A stretch of 64,000 bases of DNA from Reichenbachiella ulvae (GCF_025833875.1 NZ_JAOYOD010000001.1:4340001-4404000); one strand, 5' to 3'. Positions 1 to 8,960 are shown, counted from the first letter of the stretch. Numbers and translations are program-made. The notes: generated by a model not told the origin, from the letters alone.

Positions 1-450
1 ATCGGCCAGCTCTTTCAGAATCATGTGTGATAGATCCAAAGCCAAAGGCATGTAATTTTCAGTTTCGCTAGTCGCATAACCGAACATCATGCCTTGATCA
101 CCAGCGCCTTGCTCTTCTTCATTTTCTCTTTCTACCCCCTGATTGATATCAGGAGACTGCTCATGAATGGCCGAAATCACCCCACAGCTATTTCCGTCGA
201 AGTAATATTCTCCTTTTGTATATCCGATTTTGTTGATGACGTCACGAGCTACTTGCTGTACATCTACGTAGGAATTCGTCTTCACCTCTCCACTCAATAC
301 AGTCAAACCAGTAGTTACGAGTGTTTCGCAAGCAACTTTCGACTGATTGTCAAAAGCCAAAAAGTGGTCTAATAGTGCATCGGATATTTGGTCGGCAACT
401 TTATCAGGGTGCCCTTCAGACACTGACTCTGATGTAAAGAGATATGGCAT
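1..450 (-). CDS. metK: S-adenosylmethionine synthetase, N-terminal part (cut by window edge)
   Basis: Makes S-adenosylmethionine from methionine and ATP in the cytoplasm. The 150 visible codons are the N-terminal part of the enzyme. Seen directly: the ATP-binding GHPDK motif at residues 13-17 and the [12 protein letters not shown] signature at 115-126, both at the positions usual for MetK. The start is ATG at 450, giving [13 protein letters not shown], as in homologues. The C-terminal part (full family length is about 400-430 residues) lies outside the window. A perfect TAnnTTTG box lies 38 nt upstream. The next gene on the same strand, an AdoMet-dependent methyltransferase, is 65 nt away. 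Identification is secure. Confidence 0.97.
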   Translation of the reverse strand, partial: MPYLFTSESVSEGHPDKVADQISDALLDHFLAFDNQSKVACETLVTTGLTVLSGEVKTNSYVDVQQVARDVINKIGYTKGEYYFDGNSCGVISAIHEQSPDINQGVERENEEEQGAGDQGMMFGYATSETENYMPLALDLSHMILKELAD

Positions 451-487
451 ATCTTATAAAAATTAATATTGATCTTTTTCGAGTCGG

Positions 488-495
488 CAAATTTA
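488..495 (-). promoter_or_regulatory. Bacteroidota -7 promoter element upstream of metK
   Basis: On the minus strand this reads TAAATTTG, a perfect match to the Bacteroidota -7 consensus TAnnTTTG, 38 nt before the metK start. No convincing -33 TTTG box lies at the expected 19-20 nt spacing, so the call rests on the -7 box and its position. The 65-nt gap is too short for a SAM riboswitch. Confidence 0.45.
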
Positions 496-515
496 TGCCA
501 ATCAAAAACAATTGT

Positions 516-1220
516 TTAGCTGTAGATAGAAAATATTGTCGGAACCTTGTGCAAATCAACACTTTCCTTTTTCCAATCTTTTATTCTTTTAGTCTTAATG
601 TATTCATCCTCACCAGTGATTCCCTTGGCGACAGACAGTTGCGTTTCGCCACTACATGCAATCAATAACTCTTCAAACAGCTTTTGGTTACGATATGGAG
701 TATCCATGAAAATCTGAGTTTGCCTATTTTGAACGGCATCTTTCTCCATGGATTTGATTTTCTGAACTAAATCCTTTTTGTCGATCGGTACATAACCATG
801 GAAGGTGAATGACTGACCATTGAAGCCAGAAGCCATCAAGGCCATAAGAATCGAAGAGGGGCCTGTCAAAGGAACGACCTGAATACCCAACTGATGCGCG
901 ACGGCCACCGCTTCCGCACCCGGATCTGCCACTCCTGGGCAACCTGATTCTGAAATTACACCTACATCCTTGCCTTGTCGTACTACAGAAAGGTACTTCT
1001 CTATTTGGGATCGATTGGTTTTTTTGTCCAACAATTCAAACTGCAATTCCTCAATCACCAGACCCAATCGAAGTTTGCTGATATAGCGTCTGGCTGTTCT
1101 TAAGTTCTCGACTAGGAAATAATCCAGGTTTTTGATCACCTCTTTGATCTGCGGAGATAAAACTTTCTCTTCGGTATTATCCGCAATGACCGTGGGTATC
1201 AGATATAGTTTTCCACTCAT
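516..1220 (-). CDS. RsmI-type SAM-dependent methyltransferase (tetrapyrrole methylase fold)
   Basis: A 234-residue protein of the tetrapyrrole-methylase superfamily, the fold used by RsmI, which 2'-O-methylates C1402 of 16S rRNA. Seen: the SESGCPGVADPG motif at residues 90-101 (the AdoMet-binding loop of RsmI proteins) and PLTGPSSIL at 117-125. It is shorter than classical RsmI (about 280 residues) and lacks that protein's C-terminal helical extension. Bacteroidota often carry such a short paralogue, so the exact RNA target is uncertain. Its ATG overlaps the stop of the upstream hydrolase by 4 nt (ATGA), so the two are probably translationally coupled. Family call is firm; substrate is inferred. 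Confidence 0.85.
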   Translation of the reverse strand: MSGKLYLIPTVIADNTEEKVLSPQIKEVIKNLDYFLVENLRTARRYISKLRLGLVIEELQFELLDKKTNRSQIEKYLSVVRQGKDVGVISESGCPGVADPGAEAVAVAHQLGIQVVPLTGPSSILMALMASGFNGQSFTFHGYVPIDKKDLVQKIKSMEKDAVQNRQTQIFMDTPYRNQKLFEELLIACSGETQLSVAKGITGEDEYIKTKRIKDWKKESVDLHKVPTIFSIYS

Positions 1221-1978
1221 GACAAAAAGTTCATCACTTTGGTGTAAAACTCGTCTGGCTGTTCCGCATGAAGCCAGTGGCCTGCATGCTCAACCGTCTC
1301 TAGTTCACTTTCAGGGAAAATCTCTGTGATCTCGTCCCAGTCCTCATCCAATATATAATTCGAATTACCTCCTCGGATAAATAAGGTGTCTACTTCTATA
1401 GGTAAGTGATAGCTCAGAGCCTCTCCTACTTTTTCGATTTGGGCAGACAGTACAGGCAAATTCATCTTCCAAGAGAACCTGTCGCTGCTACGCTGAATAT
1501 TCTTCATCAGAAAAGTTCTCACCCCTATCTCAGGTATATATTTAGCTAATACTTCTTCAGCCTCTTGTCTACTCTCTATCGTTTCTATCGGCACTGCTGA
1601 CAAACCATCCAAAATCTTTTGATGATGGGGAGGATAGTGCTTTGGCCCAATATCAGCGACGATCATTTTCTCCACCTTTTCGGGATGAAATGCTGCAAAC
1701 TGCATCACTGTCTTTCCGCCCATGGAGTGACCAAGCAATACCGGGTTCTCAATACCCAGCTCATCAATCAAGTTTTCCAGATCCTCTACCATTCGGTCAT
1801 AGCCCCATTCCTCAGAATGGAAAGATTTTCCGTGGTTCCTCTGGTCTACCAAATAAACCTGATAGTCTTCCGCGAATCGCTTGCCCAAAGTGGCCCAATT
1901 GTCCAACGAACCCAAAAATCCATGGACAATAATCATTGGCTGTCCCTCTCCAAACGTCTTATAATTCAACAACTCCAT
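1217..1978 (-). CDS. Alpha/beta hydrolase, YbfF-like esterase
   Basis: A 253-residue soluble alpha/beta-fold hydrolase, probably an acyl esterase. Seen: the oxyanion-hole HGFLG segment near residue 19, the nucleophile elbow GHSMGG at 83-88 (Ser85), and a C-terminal GHWLHAEQP that supplies the catalytic His. The open frame extends upstream to 2041, but ATG at 1978 is the better start: it gives [12 protein letters not shown] and overlaps the pdxJ stop by one base (TAATG), typical of coupled genes. It ends in an ATGA overlap with the RsmI-type gene. No substrate can be assigned from sequence. Confidence 0.82.
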   Translation of the reverse strand: MELLNYKTFGEGQPMIIVHGFLGSLDNWATLGKRFAEDYQVYLVDQRNHGKSFHSEEWGYDRMVEDLENLIDELGIENPVLLGHSMGGKTVMQFAAFHPEKVEKMIVADIGPKHYPPHHQKILDGLSAVPIETIESRQEAEEVLAKYIPEIGVRTFLMKNIQRSSDRFSWKMNLPVLSAQIEKVGEALSYHLPIEVDTLFIRGGNSNYILDEDWDEITEIFPESELETVEHAGHWLHAEQPDEFYTKVMNFLS

Positions 1979-2691
1979 TATTTCAACTGCTTTAAGTACA
2001 TCTGAATAGTATTTTCTAATCCCAGATAAAGCGCATCGCAAATCAAGGCATGCCCAATAGACACTTCATCCATAAATGGAATTTGTTCCTTCAGATATTT
2101 GAGATTATTCAGATCCAAATCATGGCCTGCATTGATTCCCAACCCCAGCTCTTTGGCTTTGTTAGCTGCTGTCACATAGTCTGCAACTGCCGCCTTTTTG
2201 TCCTTTGGGTAACCACTCGCATAGGGCTCGGTGTATAGCTCTATACGATCGGTTCCTACTTTGGCAGCTCCTTCTATGATGTCAACTTCAGGATTAGCAA
2301 AAATGGAAACCCTAACTCCATAAGATTTTATTTCTTGCACAATATCTCTGAGCATCGATTCATGGTTGATGGTGTCCCAACCCGTATTGGAAGTAATGGC
2401 ATCCGGCGGATCTGGTACCAGCGTTGCCTGGGCTGGCTTTACCTCCTTGATGAAATTCATATAGCGCTCATCTGGGTACCCCTCGATATTAAATTCAGTC
2501 GTACAAACCTTGCTGATATTATAAACGTCTTCTGTGGTGATGTGTCTTTCGTCCGGTCTGGGATGGACAGTGATGCCTTGCGTACCAAATTTTTCACAGT
2601 CCTTGACCACTTGAATGATGTCAGGATTATTCCCTCCACGAGCATTTCGCAGCGTGGCAATTTTATTTACGTTTACACTAAGTTTCGTCAT
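1978..2691 (-). CDS. pdxJ: Pyridoxine 5'-phosphate synthase PdxJ
   Basis: Condenses 1-deoxy-D-xylulose 5-phosphate with 3-amino-2-oxopropyl phosphate to give pyridoxine 5'-phosphate, the last ring-forming step of the DXP-dependent vitamin B6 pathway. The 237 residues match the usual length. Seen: HPRPDERH at 43-50 (active site and phosphate binding), NAGHDL at 187-192 and SIGHAL at 211-216, the standard PdxJ signatures. It heads a minus-strand run pdxJ-hydrolase-RsmI-type methyltransferase joined by 1-nt and 4-nt overlaps, so the three are probably cotranscribed. Identification is secure. Confidence 0.96.
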   Translation of the reverse strand: MTKLSVNVNKIATLRNARGGNNPDIIQVVKDCEKFGTQGITVHPRPDERHITTEDVYNISKVCTTEFNIEGYPDERYMNFIKEVKPAQATLVPDPPDAITSNTGWDTINHESMLRDIVQEIKSYGVRVSIFANPEVDIIEGAAKVGTDRIELYTEPYASGYPKDKKAAVADYVTAANKAKELGLGINAGHDLDLNNLKYLKEQIPFMDEVSIGHALICDALYLGLENTIQMYLKQLK

Positions 2692-2725
2692 CAGATAAAT
2701 TAGAGCTTTGTATATTGAGCCGGAA

Positions 2726-2755
2726 TTGGCTGAGAACAGTTTCTCATTAAATTTG
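2726..2755 (+). promoter_or_regulatory. Promoter of the yqeY-cvpA run
   Basis: TTG at 2726-2728, a 19-nt spacer, then TAAATTTG at 2748-2755. This is a perfect TAnnTTTG -7 box with a core -33 TTG at standard Bacteroidota spacing. It lies 43 nt before the yqeY start, in the divergent gap with pdxJ. Confidence 0.6.
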
Positions 2756-2798
2756 CGCCAAAATTACACATTTTAGGAGATTAAAAATTAAAACATAG

Positions 2799-3248
2799 AT
2801 GAGCCTCAAGGACCAAATCAATGCAGACATAAAAGCGGCTATGATCGCTAAGGAAAAAGAAAAGTTAACTGCTCTAAGATCGATAAAATCAATGATTTTA
2901 TTGGCCGAAACAGAAAAAGGAGCTAGTGATGAATTGAGCGAAGATGCTGAAATGAAGCTACTCATGAAAGCTGCCAAGCAGAGAAAAGATTCAGTGGATG
3001 TTTTTAGAGAGCAGGGAAGGGACGATCTGGCTGACAAAGAGCAAGGCGAACTGGACATCATCAGTGAATATCTGCCTAAACAACTATCCGAAGAGGAGTT
3101 AAAAGCAGAAGTGTCCAAAATCATAGAGCAAGTCGGAGCATCTGGCCCTCAGGACATGGGTAAAGTAATGGGAGCTGCTACCAAAGCATTGGCAGGCAAA
3201 ACAGATGGAAAAGCAATCTCAGCAGTTGTGAAATCATTATTGAATTAA
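2799..3248 (+). CDS. GatB/YqeY domain protein
   Basis: A 149-residue stand-alone GatB/YqeY protein. The fold is the C-terminal tRNA-interacting domain of the GatB subunit of Asp/Glu-tRNA amidotransferase; the free-standing members have no settled function. Seen: an N-terminal segment with repeated Lys/Glu (residues 5-25), the conserved LRSIKSMIL helix, an EYLPKQLSEEE segment and a C-terminal GKVMGAATKALAGK region, all typical of YqeY, and the full usual length. The ATG at 2799 follows a good promoter. The cvpA-like gene starts 4 nt after its stop, so they form an operon. Confidence 0.9.
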   Translation: MSLKDQINADIKAAMIAKEKEKLTALRSIKSMILLAETEKGASDELSEDAEMKLLMKAAKQRKDSVDVFREQGRDDLADKEQGELDIISEYLPKQLSEEELKAEVSKIIEQVGASGPQDMGKVMGAATKALAGKTDGKAISAVVKSLLN

Positions 3249-3252
3249 GAAG

Positions 3253-3792
3253 TTGAGCGTTGTAGACATTGTCATTCTGGTATTCCTTTTGGTTGGAGCT
3301 GTCACAGGTTTTAGAAAAGGCCTTTTGATGGAACTCATTTCCATAGCAGCCTTTTTTCTGGCCATATTTTTAGGAATCCAATTGCTGGACTGGGGGATAG
3401 TCATGCTCTCAGATTACATAGAGGGCTATGACAATCTACTACCGATTATTTCATTTACGCTGATTTTTATCGGTGTATTGATCCTAACCCATATGGTGGG
3501 CAAAGCGGTCAAAAAAATTCTAGACATGACCCTTTTGGGTAGTTTGGATGACATTGCGGGGAGTTTGCTAGGCATGGCAAAGTGGGCCTTGTTCATCAGT
3601 ATTTTCTTTTGGATTTACCATTCTTTTGGTGGCACTCTGGCCGAAGAAAGAACCAAGGGAAGTTACCTATATGAACCAATCGTTTCTTTTGCACCGATGC
3701 TGTTCGATTTGGTGTCAGGCTTTTTCCCGCACTTTTTGGAATTTTTTGAACATTCCGAAGAATTGATAAATCAACAAGAACTTAATGTTTGA
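3253..3792 (+). CDS. CvpA family membrane protein
   Basis: A 179-residue inner-membrane protein of the CvpA (colicin V production) family, with four hydrophobic segments at about residues 4-22, 28-48, 62-84 and 104-122. The family motif region VTGFRKGLLMELIS follows the first segment. E. coli CvpA is linked to colicin V secretion and purF expression, but its molecular role is unclear. The start is a TTG at 3253; no ATG gives the correct N-terminus, and the resulting MSVVDIVILVFLLVGAVTG is what homologues have. It lies 4 nt behind the yqeY-like gene. Confidence 0.86.
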   Translation: MSVVDIVILVFLLVGAVTGFRKGLLMELISIAAFFLAIFLGIQLLDWGIVMLSDYIEGYDNLLPIISFTLIFIGVLILTHMVGKAVKKILDMTLLGSLDDIAGSLLGMAKWALFISIFFWIYHSFGGTLAEERTKGSYLYEPIVSFAPMLFDLVSGFFPHFLEFFEHSEELINQQELNV

Positions 3793-3847
3793 TTGATCAG
3801 AAATTGATAAATTATAGATATTATTATAAAAAATTACTTTTTAAAGC

Positions 3848-4618
3848 ATGCTTGAGGTAGCAAATATTAGAGAAGAAGGTGAGTTTCAATTCATTGAAGA
3901 AGGGGAAGGAAAAGTAATGCTATTGCTCCATGGTTTGTTTGGTGCCCTCAGCAATTGGGAATCAGTAGTGGATAAGTTTTCTTCAGAATACAAAATCATT
4001 ATCCCCATGCTCCCTATCTATGAGCTACCTGTTCGCGAAGCAGGTCTACCTAAGCTCATCGAGTTTTTAGAGGCTTTTATTGAACATAAAGGCTTAGAAA
4101 AATTCGACTTGATGGGCAATTCGCTTGGAGGACACATGGCACTCATGTATGTTTTAAAGTATCCAGAAAAAGTAGATCGACTAATCCTGACCGGAAGCTC
4201 AGGGCTATTCGAAAATGCGATGGGCGGATCATTTCCTAAAAGAGGAAGCTACGAATTCATCAAAGAACGTGTAGAATACACCTTTTATGATCCCAATACT
4301 GCCACTAAAGAATACATAGACGAAATATTCAATACGACACAGAGTATCCCTAAATGTATGCGAATCGTTGGTATAGCCAAGTCGGCCCAAAGAAATAATT
4401 TGGCCCACGAACTACACCAAATTGAAAATGATACGTTATTAATATGGGGATTGAATGATACTATCACTCCACCTAGAGTAGGACATGAGTTCAACAGACT
4501 GCTAAAAAATTCGCAATTGCGCTTCATAGACAAATGTTGTCATGCACCTATGATGGAAAGACCCGACGAATTCAATGAAATCCTAGAAGAATTTTTGAAC
4601 GAAAGGAAAAGCACATGA
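3848..4618 (+). CDS. Alpha/beta hydrolase
   Basis: A 256-residue soluble alpha/beta hydrolase with a full catalytic triad: Ser92 in the GNSLGG elbow (90-95), Asp204 in WGLNDTITP, and His232 in CCHAPMMERP. The arrangement resembles the meta-cleavage/epoxide-hydrolase-like subfamily, but the substrate cannot be predicted. Its stop overlaps the next gene's ATG by 4 nt (ATGA), coupling it to the CBS-domain protein. It is unrelated in detail to the hydrolase at 1217-1978 beyond the common fold. Confidence 0.83.
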   Translation: MLEVANIREEGEFQFIEEGEGKVMLLLHGLFGALSNWESVVDKFSSEYKIIIPMLPIYELPVREAGLPKLIEFLEAFIEHKGLEKFDLMGNSLGGHMALMYVLKYPEKVDRLILTGSSGLFENAMGGSFPKRGSYEFIKERVEYTFYDPNTATKEYIDEIFNTTQSIPKCMRIVGIAKSAQRNNLAHELHQIENDTLLIWGLNDTITPPRVGHEFNRLLKNSQLRFIDKCCHAPMMERPDEFNEILEEFLNERKST

Positions 4619-5277
4619 TAGCCAAAGATCTGATCAACTATACCATTCCACCTCTCAAGCTTAGCGATACCATCGAAAAAGCACGTGACTGGATGAGTGA
4701 ATTTCATATTCACGAATTGCCGGTAGTAAAGGATGGTAAGTTCATCGGTGTCTTCAATGAGAACTTGCTTTTCGATCAAATGGAAGGTCTCGAACTGATT
4801 AAAGATGTTCAATTGTTGAGCGCTCATTTGTACGTCGATGAGAATGAACATTACTACGAAGTGCTAAAAAAAGCCTACGAGTCTTCTTCCAATCTGGTAG
4901 CGGTAATCAACGATGAAAAAAAATACATAGGTTGTATCACTGTTCAGGATGTCGTTGAGGCCTTCTCTAAAATGTCTGCCATTAACAGTCCAGGCACCAT
5001 CATAGTGGCACGCATGAGCATGATGGATTATTCTATGGCCGAAATCAGTAGAATCATCGAATCAGAAGGGGGTAAAATACTTAGCAGCTTTACCGAGCAT
5101 GCCGGTGATGACGAAAACATCAGACTGACTCTAAAAGTCAATCTGGAGAATAGCACCAGTATCGTCTCTGCACTTCAAAGGTTCGGGTACAACATCATCG
5201 CAATATTTGGAAAAGGGGATGAGGATCAATTAGAAAAAGATCGTCTCGACATATTGATGCGATATTTAAAAGTCTGA
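4615..5277 (+). CDS. CBS-domain protein with a C-terminal ACT-like region
   Basis: A 220-residue cytoplasmic protein with a CBS pair (about residues 1-125), which in other proteins binds adenine nucleotides, followed by an ACT-like segment (about 133-210) with alternating strand and helix. Homologues of this small CBS protein commonly sit next to nadK in Bacteroidota; a role in sensing nucleotide or NAD(P) status is inferred only from that. No catalytic domain is present. It overlaps the preceding hydrolase by 4 nt, and nadK starts 9 nt downstream, so all three appear cotranscribed. Confidence 0.8.
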   Translation: MIAKDLINYTIPPLKLSDTIEKARDWMSEFHIHELPVVKDGKFIGVFNENLLFDQMEGLELIKDVQLLSAHLYVDENEHYYEVLKKAYESSSNLVAVINDEKKYIGCITVQDVVEAFSKMSAINSPGTIIVARMSMMDYSMAEISRIIESEGGKILSSFTEHAGDDENIRLTLKVNLENSTSIVSALQRFGYNIIAIFGKGDEDQLEKDRLDILMRYLKV

Positions 5278-5286
5278 CCATAACCT

Positions 5287-6159
5287 ATGCGAATTGCTTT
5301 ACACGGAAGAATCAACCGAGAAGATTCTATCCATTATCTCCAACAAATAATAGAAGAAATAAAATCGAATGGCTCTGAAGTATTATTCACTTCAGAACTT
5401 CATCATTCGTGTCTGGGACACTTCAAGACAGAAGGCTTTGAAGTAGTTGATGATAAATTTGATCTGAGCACTGTAGACTATTTTTTTAGTCTGGGAGGTG
5501 ATGGCACATTGTTAGAAACTGTATCCAAAGTAGGAAGTTTAGAAACTCCTATTCTTGGTATAAATTTAGGTAAGCTCGGTTTTTTGGCAACTATCAATAA
5601 AAAGGATGTAGCCTCTGCTATGAAAGGATTCTTTGCTAAAGAATTTTCTTTTGATGACCGAATGCTGATCCATCTAGATAGCAATCGTGACGTTTTTCAC
5701 GGACAGAACTTCGCTCTGAATGAAGTCGCGGTTATGAAAAGGGACACCTCTTCGATGATCATTGTCCATTGCTACATAGATGGCGAATTTGTCAATACCT
5801 ATTGGGCTGATGGATTGATGGTCTCAACCCCTACTGGCTCTACAGGGTATTCTCTAAGTGCAGGAGGTCCTTTGGTTCTCCCTCAGTCAGATAGTTTCAT
5901 CATTACCCCAGTCAGTCCGCACAACCTCAATGTTCGTCCATTAATAGTATCCGGATCTAGCATCATTTCTTTCGAAATCGAGGGTAAAGGTCGTTCCTTC
6001 CTTACCTCATTAGATTCTCGTTCTTACAAGGTGGACAACAACGTAAAACTTTCAGTTCGAAAGGAATCCTTTTGCGCTCGACTGGTCAAACTAAAAGGCG
6101 ACAATTTTTTCGATACCCTTAGGGTGAAACTTAATTGGGGCCTGGATATTAGGAATTAG
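5287..6159 (+). CDS. nadK: NAD kinase
   Basis: Phosphorylates NAD at the 2'-hydroxyl to make NADP. The 290 residues match the usual length. Seen: the GGDGTLLE catalytic and phosphate-binding motif at 70-77, NEVAV at 145-149 and TPTGSTGYSLSAGGP at 181-195, the three NadK signatures, all intact. It is the last gene of the compact plus-strand run that starts at yqeY. The 77-nt gap after it holds a promoter for the outer-membrane gene run. Confidence 0.97.
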   Translation: MRIALHGRINREDSIHYLQQIIEEIKSNGSEVLFTSELHHSCLGHFKTEGFEVVDDKFDLSTVDYFFSLGGDGTLLETVSKVGSLETPILGINLGKLGFLATINKKDVASAMKGFFAKEFSFDDRMLIHLDSNRDVFHGQNFALNEVAVMKRDTSSMIIVHCYIDGEFVNTYWADGLMVSTPTGSTGYSLSAGGPLVLPQSDSFIITPVSPHNLNVRPLIVSGSSIISFEIEGKGRSFLTSLDSRSYKVDNNVKLSVRKESFCARLVKLKGDNFFDTLRVKLNWGLDIRN

Positions 6160-6204
6160 CATAAATATCAAATATATATGTGTTTAATTTAACCAGCAAT
6201 TATA

Positions 6205-6212
6205 TAGTTTTG
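6205..6212 (+). promoter_or_regulatory. Bacteroidota -7 promoter element upstream of the DUF6089 gene
   Basis: TAGTTTTG is a perfect match to TAnnTTTG and lies 24 nt before the ATG at 6237 in the nadK-DUF6089 gap. The -33 region is T-rich but has no exact TTTG at 19-20 nt. Confidence 0.5.
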
Positions 6213-6236
6213 TGTAAACGGGTCGTTGAATAACCA

Positions 6237-7400
6237 ATGAAAAAAAGTCTATTACTCACTCTCTTGCTGGCATTTATGTTTGCACTGATATCTGATGCAG
6301 ATGCGCAAAGAAGGAGAAATCCATATGGCTACAAGAAAAAAAATAACAGTAAACGATATTCCAATTATCGTGGTGGTAAAGTAGGCTATGGAGGAATAGG
6401 AAACCCTAAATACTGGACTGTAGGGGCTAGTGTTGACATGGTTAGCTATTTCGGAGATATCTCTAAATACAATACAAAGGTAAGTGGGGACTATAATTTC
6501 ATACCAAATGGTTTTGGAATTACTGCATCTAAAGTATTATACCCAGGCATTCACTTCAGAGGAGGATTTAATTACGGTACCTTCTCGACTTCAGATTACA
6601 GTACCGGAAACAGCAATCCTGATTCAGACCCAAATGACTATGGTAGATGGCAGAGAAATTATCATTTCAAGAACTCAGTCAAAGAATTAAATGCGGGTTT
6701 GGAAATAGACTTTATACCCAATAAACGGGGAGCTAGGGGAAGGTTTCCAATAAACCCCTACGTATATGTAGGTGCCGCTGTTTTTCACCACAACCCAAAG
6801 GCTAGGGCTCCAGGCGCAACTGTCGACACTGATGGAGATGGCAACCCAGATGCCGCAGTTGATCAAGCAGGAAATATTTTAGATGTAAAACCAAGAGAAT
6901 GGGTTGAACTTCAGCCTTTAGGAACGGAGGGACAAAAATCAGATTCAACGAACCTGAGTCCATACCCAAGAATTCAATTTGCGATCCCAGCAGCTGCAGG
7001 GGTTAAAATCAAATTAGCCAGAAATCTGGATGTGAATTTTGAAATTGGATTCAGGTTCACATTTACAGATTATCTGGATGATATTGGGGGCAATTATGCA
7101 GATTTGGATTATTTCGGAAGTAACCACCTGGCTAGGGCCATGTCTGAAAGAGGAGCTGAACCTATTGCTGCTTTGGAAGGGGAACCAAGGGACGTACCTG
7201 TAACTACTCAAAACGTGCAATTGAATACTGCTAATGCTGATTTGAACTGGACGGGAGGTGACTCATATACCCATGGCTGGAATTACATACCAGGAAAAGA
7301 TCGAGCTGATTCGAAATTCAACGACATTTACATTACTTCACAAATCAGGATCGTTTATATCTTTGATAAGAAGACAGCTACAAGAGCGAAATTCAGATAA
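6237..7400 (+). CDS. DUF6089-like exported protein, putative outer-membrane beta-barrel
   Basis: A 387-residue exported protein. The N-terminus is a clear signal peptide with cleavage after about residue 23 (SDADAQ), followed by a basic Arg/Lys/Tyr/Gly-rich stretch (24-50) and then alternating strands typical of an outer-membrane barrel (YWTVGASVDMVSYFGD onward). The family is usually annotated DUF6089 in Bacteroidota and often lies just before uppS-bamA, as here; the molecular role is unknown. A DxDGDGxxD-like Asp-rich loop near residues 198-206 may bind calcium. A second, shorter relative follows directly. Confidence 0.75.
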   Translation: MKKSLLLTLLLAFMFALISDADAQRRRNPYGYKKKNNSKRYSNYRGGKVGYGGIGNPKYWTVGASVDMVSYFGDISKYNTKVSGDYNFIPNGFGITASKVLYPGIHFRGGFNYGTFSTSDYSTGNSNPDSDPNDYGRWQRNYHFKNSVKELNAGLEIDFIPNKRGARGRFPINPYVYVGAAVFHHNPKARAPGATVDTDGDGNPDAAVDQAGNILDVKPREWVELQPLGTEGQKSDSTNLSPYPRIQFAIPAAAGVKIKLARNLDVNFEIGFRFTFTDYLDDIGGNYADLDYFGSNHLARAMSERGAEPIAALEGEPRDVPVTTQNVQLNTANADLNWTGGDSYTHGWNYIPGKDRADSKFNDIYITSQIRIVYIFDKKTATRAKFR

Positions 7401-7405
7401 TCTAT

Positions 7406-8112
7406 ATGCTCAATAAGAATTTTATAGCATTGCCGATACTCTCGGCATTTCTTTTTTTAGCCAATTCACATTGGCTCAGAAAACGGAATGGGGTCTTGCA
7501 GTAGGTGGAATGAGTTACTCAGGAGACCTTTATCGTGGCTATAATATTCTTAAACAAAACATTGGAGTTCAAGGCCAATATAGAATTAACCACGACAAAG
7601 ATGTGAGCTTTCGGTTCTCGTTGCTCTATGGACAAGTATCAGGTGATGATAGCCGGCCTATAGATGCGCTGGGACAAGTAAGAAATGCCTCCTTTAGTCG
7701 AAACCTACTTGAAGGTAGCGCAGTTATGGAGTTCCATTTCCTGGACTATAAAAATGAAAACTCTTTGATTCGCTGGTCACCATATGTCTTTGGAGGGATA
7801 GGGGCCATCAAGTTGTTCAATACGGGAACTGAAGACATCAATGAATTTCAACCCGTGATTCCATTTGGTGGAGGAATAAAGCATCTAGTAGGCAAACAAT
7901 GGAGTGTAGGTTTAGAGTTTGGCGCAAGAAAGACTTTTACCGACAAACTGGATGGTGTATCAGATGGAGAACTATTCAACAAGCCCAATTTTGACTTTGG
8001 AAACCCTGAAGACAATGATTGGTACTACTTTGTGGGGATTTCCATTACCTATATCGTCTATAAAGTACCATGCGCGTATAAGTACGTGCCTAACAAATCC
8101 TTATACCGCTAA
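7406..8112 (+). CDS. DUF6089-like outer-membrane protein with an apparent frameshift at a U UUU UUA heptamer
   Basis: The mature part (from 7471, MAQKTEWGLAVGGMSYSGDL onward, about 213 residues) is a barrel-like protein related to the upstream gene. In its own frame there is no ATG before it, only a TTG that falls exactly at a signal-peptidase site. A signal peptide begins at ATG 7406 in the other frame (MLNKNFIALPILSAFLFL). The two parts join if the ribosome slips back one base at t7453-a7459 (T TTT TTA, codons CTT TTT TTA in the ATG frame), giving FLFLSQFTLAQKTEWG. Without the shift the frame ends after about 32 residues. A missing T in a 7-T run (sequencing error or mutation) explains the data equally well. 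Confidence 0.7.
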
Positions 8113-8196
8113 GGAAAACCTCTTCTATCGTTCATTTTCAGCAAAAAAAAACACAACTTTGCGGGTTATTTATAAACAAAGGCCAGAAGAATTGGC

Positions 8197-8934
8197 ATGA
8201 AAGAACAGATTGATTCAACAAATATCCCCAAGCACGTAGCAGTAATCATGGACGGCAATGGCAGATGGGCCAAACAAAGGGGCGCTACGCGTCTGTTTGG
8301 TCACCGCAATGCAATAAAAGCTGTTCGTGATGTAACGGAAGGTTGTGCAGAAATTGGTGTGCAGCATCTGACCCTTTATGCTTTTTCGACTGAAAACTGG
8401 AGTCGACCCAAAATGGAAGTCGATGGACTGATGACCTTACTGGTTTCTACTATCAAGAAAGAGATTCCAACTTTATTGAAAAACAACATCCGTTTACAAC
8501 CTCTGGGTGACATTTCGCATTTACCCAAAGAAGCGCAGGCCAATCTTCAGCAAGGTGTTGAAGAAACCAGCAAAAATGACGGTATGATCTTGTCCCTTGC
8601 ACTTAACTATAGTGGCCGATGGGAAATCGGTGAAAGTGTAGGTCAAATGTTAAAAGATATTAAAAACAATAAATTAGACATTGATAATATTGACAATCAG
8701 TTGATAAATAAATATATCTGCGACCACATAGCGCCAGACGTAGAGTTGATGATTAGAACCAGCGGTGAACACCGCATCAGCAACTTCCTACTTTGGCAAT
8801 TGGCTTATGCAGAACTTTATTTTACAGACAAACTTTGGCCTGACTTTAGAAAAAATGATCTCTTTGAGGCTGTTATTGATTTTCAGAAAAGGGAGAGGAG
8901 ATACGGAAAAATCAGTGAACAACTAACGCAATAA
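8197..8934 (+). CDS. uppS: Isoprenyl transferase (undecaprenyl diphosphate synthase)
   Basis: Cis-prenyltransferase that elongates farnesyl diphosphate with isopentenyl diphosphate to the C55 lipid carrier used for peptidoglycan and surface polysaccharides. The 245 residues match the family. Seen: MDGNGRWA at 18-25 (catalytic Asp19), FGHRNAI at 34-40 and RTSGEHR at 187-193, all diagnostic. The start is ATG at 8197. It sits 26 nt upstream of bamA, the usual Bacteroidota arrangement, so carrier-lipid synthesis and outer-membrane assembly are probably cotranscribed. Confidence 0.96.
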   Translation: MKEQIDSTNIPKHVAVIMDGNGRWAKQRGATRLFGHRNAIKAVRDVTEGCAEIGVQHLTLYAFSTENWSRPKMEVDGLMTLLVSTIKKEIPTLLKNNIRLQPLGDISHLPKEAQANLQQGVEETSKNDGMILSLALNYSGRWEIGESVGQMLKDIKNNKLDIDNIDNQLINKYICDHIAPDVELMIRTSGEHRISNFLLWQLAYAELYFTDKLWPDFRKNDLFEAVIDFQKRERRYGKISEQLTQ

Positions 8935-8960
8935 TTCGGCAGAAGAGTCGGCACATACAA

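Noticed and set aside
451..515. SAM riboswitch upstream of metK
   Set aside because: The gap is only 65 nt and shows no conserved SAM aptamer pairing.
1979..2041. Upstream extension of the YbfF-like hydrolase to 2041
   Set aside because: It would overlap pdxJ by 64 nt; the ATG at 1978 gives the expected N-terminus and a one-base overlap.
7471..7473. TTG at 7471 as the true start of the second DUF6089-like protein
   Set aside because: It falls exactly at the signal-peptide cleavage site and would leave an outer-membrane barrel without an export signal, while an in-register signal peptide lies just upstream in the other frame.
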